Of a stretch of 64,000 nt of DNA, positions 36,964-48,355 are shown one piece after another. The translations under genes and the position numbers were made by a program. The notes beneath the pieces were generated by a model that was not told where the DNA came from, did no database searches, and was given only the letters and a program-made list of their open reading frames with translations. The stretch's first letter is position 1. Every line of letters begins with the position of its first letter. This DNA comes from Acorus gramineus (Eukaryota; Streptophyta; Magnoliopsida; Acorales; Acoraceae): NCBI GenBank assembly GCA_030737835.1, contig CM060848.1, positions 19,445,309-19,509,308 of the forward strand, in the 5' to 3' direction.

Positions 36964-37357
36964 TTAAGAAATTGAATCATTTTTTAGTTTCGTGTGTAAT
37001 TTCATTTCAGTAACAAGTAGTATGTTTATTAAACATATGATATTTTTAACTCTACGATCCACTGGATTATATTTTTTATAAGGTACATAAACTTTTAAAA
37101 AATCAAAATATGTAAAGTTTATAAAATTTATTTTGTTAATTAATATACAATAATGCTACTTACAAGTCATATATGCATTGTCATTTAGTAGTTTTAAAAT
37201 TCTTTAATTTTTGAAAGATGTGTAAAACTAATAGAAAAATGATAGGGTTAAAGACATCTAAGTCCCTACAAACATGAAAAAATTCATATAAGTCCCTATT
37301 AAAATTAAATTTCCATCCAAACTTAATAGAATATTCTCAGAATATTCTATCACATAT

Positions 37358-37681
37358 AATTGTGTAGACATTGAAGTCCTTATAAACAGTCATAAAGACA
37401 AATTAATCCCTGCAAAAGATAAAATTGCCCCTAAAAGACTTTTACATTAAATTGTGTACACATTGTAGTTCCTATAAACAATCATAAAGACAAATTAGTC
37501 CCTGCAAAAGACAAAATTGTCCATGAAAGACTTTTAAATTTTAATTGAATAGACATTACAGTCCTTATAAACAATCGTAAAGATAAATTGGTCCCTGTAA
37601 AAGATAAAAATATCCCTGAAAGATTTTTACATTTAATTGTGTAGGCATTGTGGTTCTTATAAACAATCATAAAGACAAATA
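37358..37681. repeat. Tandem repeat, 92-93 bp period, about 3.5 copies
   Basis: Units start at 37358, 37450, 37543 and 37635, each reading AATTGTGTAGACATTG-like, then CTTATAAACAATCATAAAGAC and TCCCTGCAAAAGATAAAAT. The last copy is partial. The wording resembles the AAGTCCCTATAAAC motifs of nearby MITEs, so the unit may have come from one. Confidence 0.85.
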
Positions 37682-37774
37682 ATATAATTATTTATTTATT
37701 TTTTCATCTTCTATCCTATGGCTCACACTCCACTTTTTCATCTTAATAAATAATAAAATATATACTGAATTACA

Positions 37775-37796
37775 ATATATATATATATATATATAT
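37775..37796. repeat. AT dinucleotide microsatellite
   Basis: An uninterrupted run of about eleven AT units. Confidence 0.95.
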
Positions 37797-38117
37797 TATA
37801 AATAATTTTTATTGGTAAACCCATACACAGTATATATAAAATTATAAAATAAACTGAAAAACAAATGGAGTATATTAACGCTCGAATGAATTAATAATGA
37901 AGCATGCATATTTATGATTTTTTGGTCGGGTCACGAACCCAGCCCAAATTGAAGCGCTGCGAAAACTCGGATCGGGCTGGACTTGCTCGGGCTTGAGCCC
38001 GCCAGCGCACCCGTCAAAGAAGTTTAAACAAAGATGGGGTCTTCCGAGGAACCCTAAAACCCCAAAACCCTTCCTCCTCGCCGTCAATCCGAGCAAAGCA
38101 AAAACAAAAGCGAAGCC

Positions 38118-41100
38118 ATGGCCAGATTCAGAAACGTAAGCGAAAATCGATCAAAAAAATTTCCCCTAAATCATTGTTTTCATTCATAACTACTGATTCA
38201 TCGATTTGTTTCTACTGTTTGAATCGAAATAAAGAAGAAACAAAGGCGGGGGACGTTCGGGAAGGCGGAGGTGGCGGCGCCGAAGAAGGTGGCGGGGGGG
38301 AGCGTGAACCAGGTGACGGGGGAGAAGATACCGAGGAGCTTCGTTTTCTCCAGGGGGAAGATCCCTGGATCCCTTAAGCACCTCCAGATGGACCTCCGCA
38401 AACTCATGCTTCCTCACACCGCTTTGAAACTCAAGGTATACGATCCGGCAATGTAGGTATCGCTATTGTGGTTGAAACAAGTGTTTTTTTTTTTTTTGGC
38501 GTTGGTGTTGGTGGACCGGGTTTGGACGTATTGACGGGTTCTTTGAAGGTTTTTGGGATTTATTGTCAATGGGATGCCTTTAGTGTTCGAACTATTTGTT
38601 TTCTTGGATGGACGGAAATAGAGTATCAAATTGTGTCGAAAGTAAGATAACTTTTGATAGTCTTTGGAAACAATTGTCAAATGGATTTTGTTTTTGCAAA
38701 ATCGGTTTTTGGATAGTTTGTTCCAAAACGGGAAAATTTGAATTTCAGCCTTTGATTTCAGATTTTAGTTATTATGTTTTAATTATTGATAAAATAGATT
38801 TTATGAAAAAACTGATTTAGAGTAGTTTTCCTGGATTCTATTATTTTAATCAATTTATAGAATAAGTTGTTTTTTAAAACCAGTTTCAAATGGTGCAACC
38901 AATTTTCATAACCCGTTTTTTTTTTTTTAATTATAAAAGCTGCTGTCAACCAGTTTTCCCATGGAAGCTGTTTTGTTGACATTTAGCACACAGAAACGAG
39001 ATTCTGAAACTAAAAACTGAAGTTCAAAACTACCCGTTTGACTCCGATTATCTGAAATACTGATTTTACAAAAGCTAAATCAGTTTAGTAATTGGTTCCA
39101 AGCATGGCGTAGAGAGAGTAACAACTCTTTAATAAGTTAGGTTTGAGTCTTTGGGGATTAGATTTGTAATTTGTTTGAAGAATGATTTTGTTTGTCCCCT
39201 TGTGATCATGTCATCCTAAGTGTGCAATTGCTCCTAATGTAGAAGTTGGAATAAGGAAATCATATGTGCAGAATTGTGAATACCTTCATCGAGGAGCAGT
39301 GCTATTCTGAAATATGTTATGTCTATTACACAGTTGGGTTTCTTTGTTCTATGAAATCAGATGAGAGAGTGACATATTTTATGGACTGTTTAATTGCTAG
39401 TTTTACATTCTATTAGTCTGCTAGCAAATGGTTTGGTCCAAATATATCTTGAAGTTGATTATTCGAAATTCCTATATCTTTGTTACTTTGGCAGGAAAAG
39501 AGACGAAACAATCTCAAGGACTTTCTAAACGTTGCAGGGCCCATGGGCGTCACACATTTTATGATGCTATCAAAAACAGGGTTTGGACCCTACCTTCGGG
39601 TTGCAAGGACACCTCAAGGTCCGACTCTCACGTTTAAAATCCATGAATACTCAACGGCAGCGGATGTGGCTCAGTCACAGACTCGCCCTAGATGTCCGCA
39701 AGAACTCTTCAAGAACTCGCCCTTGGTAAGGTTGAATTTTTCTTCATGTATCGCAAAGTTTTCCTTTTTGTTATGATTTGCTGTTGGCATAATGGTCGTG
39801 ATTCTTCATTATCAGTCATACTATGCCATATTATCCCCTATTTATACTGATTTTGGAAATATGAGCTGCAGATTGTCCTTTCTGGTTTTGGGACTGGAGA
39901 TGAACACCTGAGGCTTACGACAATAATGTTTCAGAATATCTTCCCATCCATTGACATTAACACTGTCAGTGCTACATTTTGCTTGACAAGCCTTACATAC
40001 TTTATCTGATTGTTTTATTATCCCCCTACCTTCCTCCTCTCACCATCTTTCTATTAAATATGTGTTGTTTCCTTCCTTTTTTCTGTGTTGCAGGTCAAAC
40101 TTGCATCTTGTCAGAGGCTGGTGTTGCTAAATTATAACAAAGAAACAAAGCTTATTGATTTCCGACATTATTCCATCCGGTTGCAACCTGTAGGTGTCTC
40201 TCGAAGAATCAGAAAATTTGTCCAGAATCACCAGGTACCAGATCTGAGGAGTCTTCAAGACGTGAGCGAGTTTGTTACCAAGTAAGAATACTCTTGTGCA
40301 TCTTTTTTTAGAAGACAAAATGTAATACCCTTTATGGAAATGGTTGAGGGATATGGATATGTGGTGATGGAGCTTCATAGCAACTTTTGGTTTCTCACAT
40401 GTTGGTTTTAACATCTGGCTGTGGTCTGGTTGATTTTTTTTGTTCTATTCTAAACTAGTCCTATATACATATATTTTGAGTAAAAAGGGGTATTGATCTG
40501 TACTGTTATCACTATTACTTTAAATGGATATCCTGACTGATTAGTAGACGTTTTTTGATAGTGCAAAAATATTTCTTTCTCCTTCCAATAGTTCATTCTT
40601 TTTGAGTGATTCTAGGTGCACCAGACCTGTGCTTCCCATACACTGTGTTCCCTGCATCAATGTTTTAAAAAATTTATCATTCACCCACAGTACCGTGATG
40701 TAAACAATGACACATTTAAAAATTTAAATGCCAAAGATTTTAAATAAACACAAACAGGTGTCAAACTCTCTATCTATTCTTTTCAGTCTCCAATCTAAAT
40801 CTCTATTAATAATCTTCATCATATACATCATTCTTCAAAAGACAAAACATATAAATCTTGGTTGGGGAGTTCATCACCCTCATCCATGTTATGTACTCCC
40901 CTTTATATCTTCCTCATCCATATATTATGTTATAAGAATACAATTCATTGGATTTTATTTTAAATAGGAAGGATTAGCTCTTATCTTTTATAGGATTTTT
41001 TAATTGGGTATTCCTTAAAGGGGCCTCTTTTCTGTCTGGGAAAAAAAAACACTCTGTGCTAAAAGAATAGAAAAAGAAAAAGAAAATGAAAAAGCCGCAT

Positions 41101-43457
41101 GCATGGGAGGCATATGCCTCTAGTGAAGAGCTTACACCTTCAGGAAGTGCACTTCCACAAAGAAGGCTGAGGCATTGTGTCTCAGAGCTGCACCTTGAGG
41201 CAAAATTCCTTTCATTGCCTTAAAGCATGCTTTGAGCTTTTGAAAACAATGGCCTGTATATTGGGTGTATAGATATAATCCACAACATTCAAGTTAAATT
41301 CATACAATCTAGAAAGGTGGCAGGTGAATGGCCGTATTCATTTTGTGCTTCCTAAAAAAGGAAGCAAGAAGGAGAATTTCAAGCTGAGTCCCCCCCACAC
41401 GGTTTGTTAGACTATTTGGATTGCGTGGAATGAGGATTCTTTTCAAAGGAAAGAACATGTGAGGAGAACATTTGAATGGTTATTACTTCACCTCTATAGG
41501 TTCGGGGCCTTGGGTTATGCTTATTCTTGAAGAATCGTTGACATACACAATCATGGTTCTAATTGGAAAGGGCATTAGTCATTAGAGAATTACAGCTTGT
41601 TTACCTTGCACCTTGCCTTTTTGTTTTATCTTTTTTCTTTCTTTCTATATTTCCTCTGGAGATCCCTTGTCTCCTTTTGTTCAAGGGGCACCAAAAATAA
41701 TAGGAATGCTCCTATCCTATTCCCTCCACCCCGACCCAAAAGGAGGAGAAGAGGAAGAGGAAACTAAATGATTTATCTGATATCATCCCACACCATTTCA
41801 GTTTAATGAATGATTAGCGGTACTTCTGTATCTGATCCTTGTTGTATGGGAAAACTTTGGGTGGGAGTGGGATGTACACCAACTGTTCAAGGTTTGTACA
41901 ATATAACCACGCTTCGATAGTTCAATTGAATTGGAGAATTCGAATCTCTGATCTGATATATCTATATTCCATCAACGCTAACCAGTGGGTGTGGATTGGA
42001 TTTATTGATTAAAGAATGATTGGTTATAATGTGAGAACTTCTTACTACTAGTCTCTTGGGAATTGTTCCTATTTTCTATTCAATTCCTGGAAAATGTGAG
42101 CAGGAGAGAGGGGTGTGTTGGATCAGACCGGTTTGTAAGTTGTGTAACCTTGTGTATTTGAATGAGATATGTAAAGGTGGAAATTATTGGTATGCTGGGT
42201 TAACATCATGACATGCAGTTTGTGTCACTTTATATTTTCTTTTCCCATGAATATCTCAAGACACTGTAATTACTACAATTTCCTTTGTGAACCTCATAGG
42301 AAATGCCCGTCTGTTTTTCTTGGTGAAACTCTGATATTAGAATTCTCATGGTTATTCAATTTTGGGAATGCTCCCTCATCATAATTCACTCCCCGGAGTT
42401 TGATTAACTTTATATATTTTTAAATGTCCCAGGTTTTCAAATTAGCCTTACAATAACAAATAGGGTTGATTTTGTGTCTTTTTTTGTTTGATTTCGTGTT
42501 CTATTCATTTTGTATGCTGTCTTCTGGTGACAGGGATCGCTTATGCTTGATATAGTAACTTTTGATTCTGTTAACATATTCTATATACTCTTGAATATCT
42601 TTATTTTGATATATTTATTTTATTAGATATTATTTTTGTAATTCAAGTCATTTTTTTTTCTATTTTATTTCATGATGGATGAATCAAAGGCCACTTGTTA
42701 TCTGGTTGTTTGTGAAGGGCTGGATATGGATCGGAAAGTGAAGCAGATGATGAAGCTGCAACAGTAAATCTGGCAAGTGATCTTGGTAGGGTAAACCGCG
42801 CTTCTTCAAAAAGTGCTGTCAGACTCCAGGAAATTGGACCTAGAATGACCCTCCAACTAGAAAGAGTTCAGGAAGGGTTGTGTTCTGGGGCTGTCATATT
42901 CAAGGAACACGGTAGTTCTCTTTCCTCTTAATCACTCGTGCTTCTTTCCGTTTTGCATTAATTATCATCATCAACATCATTTGTAGGTTTTTTTTCTTCT
43001 ACATATGATCAAGCATGTGAAATTGTGTTTTCCATCGTTGTTTCACGGAGGACAAAAGTTTTATAGGCATCATATCTATCCCTTTATTTAAACTGAAGAG
43101 GGTATATTAAAAGCTAGCATATTTTAACATCTATACAATGCCTTGACACGGATGGTGAACCACTGAATTACCAGTTTCTTTCGTTTTTCAAGTATGACCT
43201 TGAATTTTGACTTCTGTGGAGTATAATTTTGAATCGCCATGATCTAAAAAAACAAGAGGATTGTTTAACTAGCTTATTCCACTTTATTGAACACTTGAAC
43301 TGTTACAAAATCTGTATGTTAACCTTCATTTATATCTTAATTTGTCTTGACAAACTTTCCATGGGTTTTTTTTTATCCTACCTCCTATGTAACTTGCTTT
43401 CTGCTGTTAGGAGCTGAGGCTGCAGAAGAAGTTCAGGAACCTAATGAAGAAGATTAG
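38118..43457 (+). CDS. PPAN: Peter Pan/PPAN (SSF1-type) Brix-domain ribosome biogenesis protein
   Basis: PPAN/SSF proteins act in the nucleolus on 27S pre-rRNA processing and 60S subunit assembly. Exons: 38118-38135, 38235-38435, 39495-39725, 39872-39964, 40094-40281, 42718-42911, 43411-43457; phases close to 323 residues, close to the plant family size. The tiny first exon (MARFRN) and the basic second exon precede the Brix domain, with FVFSRGKIPGSLKHLQMDLR, LMLPHTALKLKEKRRNNLKD, VAGPMGVTHFMMLSKT, RVARTPQGPTLTFKIHEYS, RPRCPQELFKNSPLIVLSGF, MFQNIFPSIDINTVKL and IDFRHYSIRLQPVGVSRRIR. The C-terminus is acidic and ends EVQEPNEED. An alternative acceptor three bases on would change the N/K residues at the first join only. 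Intron 5 (about 2.4 kb) carries degenerate repeats. Confidence 0.96.
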
Positions 43458-43899
43458 TTTGGGTGATATTTATACTCTTTTTACACCAAGAGACTGTACT
43501 GTGGAAAAGGCTTGCTCACCTGCAGAAATTCGACTAACTAATGTTTATGTGGGATCGAGATCGAGATTGATAGTTCTTGAGATTTGAATTGTCTATTGGC
43601 AGAAATTACGAGGTTGAATGTTGTTAGATCCATTATCCTTATAATAGCTTGGTAAAATATCAACTTTTTGTTAATTGATTTTCAATTTTGAACGTGTAAA
43701 TGTTGTCTCTTATTAGACATGTTTTTGATGAATATTTTAGAAAGTTGTGTTATTGTGATTAAACTCCTCTTTTTATGCATGTTAAATATAACTGGATCAG
43801 GAACACAAAATTAGTATTATACCCTGACTTTAAGAGTTAATAATTGACCTTTTTTCTATCAATTTTTTTTTGAGAACATATTTTTGCAACCACGTTAAT

Positions 43900-44607
43900 G
43901 GGTTTTTTATTTTTAAGTCCTCACAAACTGTGGGATCAATTCTTCACTTCATATTTTAGTTTTAGTATTCAGATTTAAAGGATATGTTCATTTTTAGTCC
44001 TTCTCAGTAGGGGTGGTGAATGAGCCGAACGAGTCAAGTTTTGACATGTTTAAGCTTGACTCGTTTATAAACGAGCAGAATCAAGCTGAGCTTATGAGCC
44101 TATTGTTCTTCTTCATTTTAGGGTTTTTAGAAGTTGAAAATAAAATTTTAGTATAAATGAGTTATGTTTATGAGCCTAAACGAGCATAATTTTATACTGA
44201 TTTAATATTTTGATTTTATAAGGGAGTTGAGTTAAACTTCAACTAAGTTTTTATAACACAAATGAGTCGAGTTTGAACACAAAATGAAGTTCGATCTAGG
44301 TGTCGAGTCTAATTGAGCTTTAAAAATTGTTTAAGCTCACTCATTTGTCTAATTGAACGAGCTCATACCGAGCCGAGCCCGAGCGGCTTGGTTCGTTTAC
44401 CAGCCCTACCTTTGAGGGACTAAAAAGAAAATCAAATAATACCTCTGAGGGACTAAAAAGAAAACTAAATAATTTAGGGATAAATCCATCTCAGGGACTA
44501 GAAATGAACATATCCTTTATATCTAGGGATTAAAACTAAAATATTAAGAAACGAGGGATCGATTATTAAATCCTATAGTTTATGGAGACTTAAAAATAAA
44601 AAACCCT
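43900..44607. mobile_element. AAGTCCC-type MITE, copy 1, interrupted
   Basis: Near-perfect inverted ends: GGGTTTTTTATTTTTAAGTC on the left and GACTTAAAAATAAAAAACCC on the right. The arms continue inward (GATTTAAAGGATATGTTCAT mirrored by GAACATATCCTTTATATCTA) until they are split by a second element at 44008-44408. Without it the element is about 300 bp, like the related copy at 45258-45535. Confidence 0.8.
44008..44408. mobile_element. hAT-like element nested inside the AAGTCCC-type MITE
   Basis: Its ends are TAGGGGTGG and CCAGCCCTA, a typical plant hAT-like terminus, followed inward by GAGCCGAACGAGTC and mirrored by GAGCGGCTTGGTTCG. The flanking 8-mers (CTTCTCAG and CCTTTGAG) match at only 5 of 8 positions, so the target duplication is eroded or misplaced. 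It is 401 bp and non-coding. Confidence 0.7.
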
Positions 44608-44716
44608 TTAATTTTTTTTTAATGTAAACATACTTATCTATTAAGATACCTATCTTTACGAAGAATGAAGTATTTTATCATAGTGAATTGAAATCTATTT
44701 GTATTTTCTAGTAAGG

Positions 44717-45980
44717 TTCTTAGCACATATACCCCCTCTTAAAATCCGTTTTGCAGAAGTACTTCTTTTATATCCTTCACGACGAAAATACCCCTCTTAT
44801 ATTTAAAAATAGTGTAAATATATTCCCTTATTAGTCATCGTTTGAAATCTATAGTAAATCATGGTTAGTTTCTTAATGTACCAGGTGTAATGTGTAACTA
44901 CTTATCTACACCTCTTGAAACTCTTAAAAACTATTTTTTGCATATGTGCCTTTGTTATATTTTGTTTTTGTCAATATCTCTATAAAAACCATTCATGCAT
45001 AAATACTCAAAGTTTTATAAGTTGTGCATTGATGCCTCTTTGTTTTATGATGTCAATTTCAATTATCCAACCAAGCTTACTTGGGTAACCTTGATGCATG
45101 CATTTACTTATTTACCCTTGTCCTAGATTAGATACTTTTCTTCTTTCTTTCCTCCATTTGAATCAGATAAGCTTTAACCCTAAATCAATTATATCTCTCT
45201 TGCCCTAAATCACGAATCACCATTACTTTCATTTTCGTCCTCCCGTGTTAAAAAATAAGGATTTTTTATTTTTAAGTCCCCATAAACCATAGTATTTAGT
45301 GATCGATCCTTCAATTCTTCATATTTTGGTTTTAGTCCTCCGATTTAAAGGATATGTTCTTTTTTAGTCCCTAGTTGAGACCTATCTCTAAATTATTTAA
45401 TTTTGTTTTTAGTCTCTGGGAGGGACTAAAAAGTCACATATCCCTTTAAATCTGGAGACTAAAACTAAAATATAAATAAATGAGGGATCGATCCCTAAAT
45501 AGGTATGTTTACGGGGACTGAAAATTAAAAAACCCTAAAAAATAACATTAATTTTTGCGAGAGGAGAGACATTCGTGGTGTAAATATACGATATATTATT
45601 TTGGATGTTGAAGAAGATGAAATAAGAGTATTTAGACTTTTTAGTTTAAACCTAGCTCACGGAAGTTGACCGCAGGGGTATCAATGCACAATTATGATTT
45701 TTTTAGGAGTATTTATACAATGATGGTTTTACAGGGATATTTTGATAAAAACGGAATATAGTAGGAGTATTTATGTAAAGGCTCTCATCAAGAGTTCTTG
45801 GACATTTCACGTATAGTAACTAACAGATTTTTCATAACTAAACTTCACGCAATTAACCGCATAGGCATCGTTGCATTACTTTTAAATATTATAGGGATAT
45901 TATTGCCATCAAAGAATTAAGAGAGGTAATTCCGCAAAAACGGATTTTAAGAAGGGTATATATACGATAACTATTTCTAA
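44717..45980. mobile_element. Foldback/MULE-like non-autonomous element (CTTAAAATCCGTTTTGC ends)
   Basis: ATATACCCCCTCTTAAAATC on the left mirrors GATTTTAAGAAGGGTATATA on the right, followed by CGTTTTGCAGAAGTAC / TAATTCCGCAAAAACG. Inner parts such as TTGTGCATTGATGCC also have an inverted partner near 45.68 kb. Possible 9-bp flanks TTTCTAGTA and TTTCTAATA differ at one base. Its centre holds another MITE at 45258-45535. Confidence 0.65.
45258..45535. mobile_element. AAGTCCC-type MITE, copy 2, perfect 9-bp target duplication
   Basis: A 278-bp element with inverted ends GGATTTTTTATTTTTAAGTC and GACTGAAAATTAAAAAACCC. It is flanked on both sides by TAAAAAATA (45249-45257 and 45536-45544). A 9-bp duplication points to a Mutator-like superfamily. 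Inside are GATCGATCC motifs on both arms. It lies within the larger foldback element, so it inserted later. Confidence 0.85.
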
Positions 45981-46197
45981 TACAGGAGGTGGTTCCAAAA
46001 TATTGTTTTATGTATCTTTAGGTTTCCTCCAAACTCCCAATCAAGAAAAATATATATACCCACATAATTTATTGCATATCAAATTATAAAATGTTGTATT
46101 TTAACTCAAATACAACACACAATCTATTGCTTTTTATAAGTGAAACCATGAGGTTTACGATTAAAGAATGGCTTCTTTGACATGCTGTGGTAATTGT

Positions 46198-46330
46198 AAC
46201 ATTATAGATGTATGATTTATCATATCATTATTATGGAATTAGAACATTAGGGATTCATGACTTATCATAGCATTATTAGGGTACCAAACATCAGAGATGT
46301 ATGATTTATCATAACATTATTGGGGTACCC
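46198..46330. repeat. Tandem repeat, three units of 44-45 bp
   Basis: Units start at 46198, 46243 and 46287, each reading AACATTAKRGATGTATGATT then TATCATARCATTATTRGGGTACC. Copies differ by a few substitutions. Confidence 0.85.
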
Positions 46331-47029
46331 AGGGCTGGTCACGGGACCATGAACTCTGTGGCACCCACCTCCTATATACATATTCACAGGTAACATGCCT
46401 TTGGACTCCTTGAAGTTTTGTAAATCAGCAGAAACACCCCTTATAATTTAAAATCATGCAACTACACCATCTGCCGTTAGATTTTTCATTAAGATGAGAT
46501 AAAAGTACAATTTACCATTTTAATTAAATCTTTATCATGTTTTCACCTTTTTCTGTGGGTTGTTTTCATCTTTTAATTAATTGTTGTGTGATTTCCAGAT
46601 GTATTTGAAGAGTTAATTATTGTATAAGTTAATATTCATAAAGCATGTCCAGAATTAATTAATTGAATTTTTTTGTGAATATTTAGAAAGTTAAGAGTAA
46701 AACAATAATTATAAATTACTTTTATCAAATTTTAATGAAAAAATATAATAGCACAGAGTCTAAAGTGCATGTTTTTAAACTTCAGGGGAGTTTCTGTAGG
46801 TTTTGAAAACTTCATGGGTCCAAATGCATTTTACTATCATAATAAATATATCACTCTGATTTCTTATAATATTTAAATGTGTCTATCTACATCAAGTTAA
46901 AAAAATGATATTTCTAACTAAAATCATGTGTAATCTAAAGTTAACGGTTGCTTATCAAATTCAATTTCCTCCAAACTCCCATAAATATAGGTAAAATCAA
47001 TATAATCATATCCCTCGTATGGGGTGTGA

Positions 47030-47500
47030 CATTGGGTTATTCGCTTCTGATAGCTATATTAGGATAGATAACAATTCAGACTGAATAAGCAATTTTTTGT
47101 TTGGTTGCATTTTCTATTATTCTCATTGGAAAATGTAAAAATGATTTTTTTATGTTTGGTTCATCTTGGATAAAGTGATGATAAATGATTGATAAGGGAT
47201 GAATAAGAGTTTATGACTTTTTAAATGACAACTATACCCCTGGGAATAGTGTGAGAAATGTATAATTGATTTGATAGATGTGACAATTTTTGAAATCTGT
47301 GTGAAACTGTTAAGTGAGATAAATTTTTTAAAATGACAGAGAAGGGTATTTTTATCCATTGGCATAGATAAGACCTGATAAGCAATTCCAACATTTCCTT
47401 AGAATAGTTATCAGGCCTTATCCTAGCTTATCCAGACATAACTATCAGGGTTTATTCTATCAAAACAAATAATTTTTTTTTTACTATTCTCCTGTATTCT
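47030..47500. mobile_element. GTTTGGAT-type MITE, copy 4
   Basis: It contains GCAATTTTTTGTTTGGTTGC, ATTATTCTCATTGGAAAATG and TTGATTTGATAG-like motifs shared with copies at 10.8 and 28.6 kb. Ends include GATAGCTATATTAGGATAG and its mirrored CTTATCCTAGCTTATC-like sequence near 47.42 kb. Borders are approximate. Confidence 0.55.
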
Positions 47501-48355
47501 TCCTTATTCTGGGTTTATTTCTCACGCCATAGGGGGGATAATGTATGAATAAAACAATTGTTTTTATAACACTAAAATCATGCTGCATGAACAGAACATC
47601 ACAACTAAAGGATGAGTAGAGATATTCCACATTTTTTATGACATGTGAATGTAACCACCACATGTTTATACCGTGTTAGTAGACTTATTAAGTGCATCAT
47701 CTGTCACAGCATAATTAGGGAATTTGAGACCTTTTTTTCCCTCCATATTGTGTCTGAGATAAAGAGAGAGATTGCATATAACCAATAGATTTTAGACATT
47801 TGATGACTGATCACACACGACACATGGGAAGAAAGAAGCCAAAGATATCAATATTTACCCTTTTCATACCCTTAATTTTTTGGCAGTTGAGAGTTTTTAT
47901 ATATTTTTTCCAGGTCAAATCTTATGGAGTAAGACTCGAATGCAGAATCCCTCACTCATTGAATGTATGTACAATTTAAATTAAATTTGCTTAAAAGACT
48001 TCTCAAAATGTCTAATTTGGACTGGGATACAAAATAGATCTTTTACAGCAAATGATAAGGGGACAATATACATGAGTAGAACATATTTCACTATAAAAGA
48101 CATTTTGTATATGTATACATTGTTGTGAACAGTATCAACTAAATGTGAAGTCTTGATGATTGAGATGCAGTCCATGAGTTTCTTTATAATTCAAATAAAT
48201 GATCTATACTACAATTGACCTTTATTAGGAGAGATGCATTCCTCCAACTGTTGAACCTGGCAAGATTTCGTTTCCTATCATGAACATTTCTTTAACAGGT
48301 ATGAACAAAAGTAATTGAGTATGTCTTCCATTAATGTTCTGTTCAAAGTTGCCCT

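Larger units (their letters stand above)
35201..38117. other. Gene-free spacer between the PMEI and PPAN genes
   Basis: It holds the PMEI promoter, a large inverted-repeat structure (35710-36963), a 92-bp tandem array (37358-37681), an AT microsatellite (37775-37796) and a short GC-richer stretch just before PPAN that is probably its promoter and leader. No coding exon was recognised. Confidence 0.6.
43458..48355. other. Gene-free spacer between PPAN and the LIN-like gene: nested MITE cluster
   Basis: It starts with the PPAN 3' end and is then largely made of transposon fragments: a MITE interrupted by a hAT-like element (43900-44607), a larger foldback element interrupted by another MITE (44717-45980), a 44-bp tandem array (46198-46330) and a GTTTGGAT-type MITE (47030-47500). 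No coding exon was recognised. Confidence 0.65.

Noticed and set aside
41095..41260. GAGGCATATGCCTC palindrome and GCCTTAAAGCATGC-type words in PPAN intron 5
   Set aside because: They resemble common degenerate plant repeats, but no borders or second copy in the window could be set.
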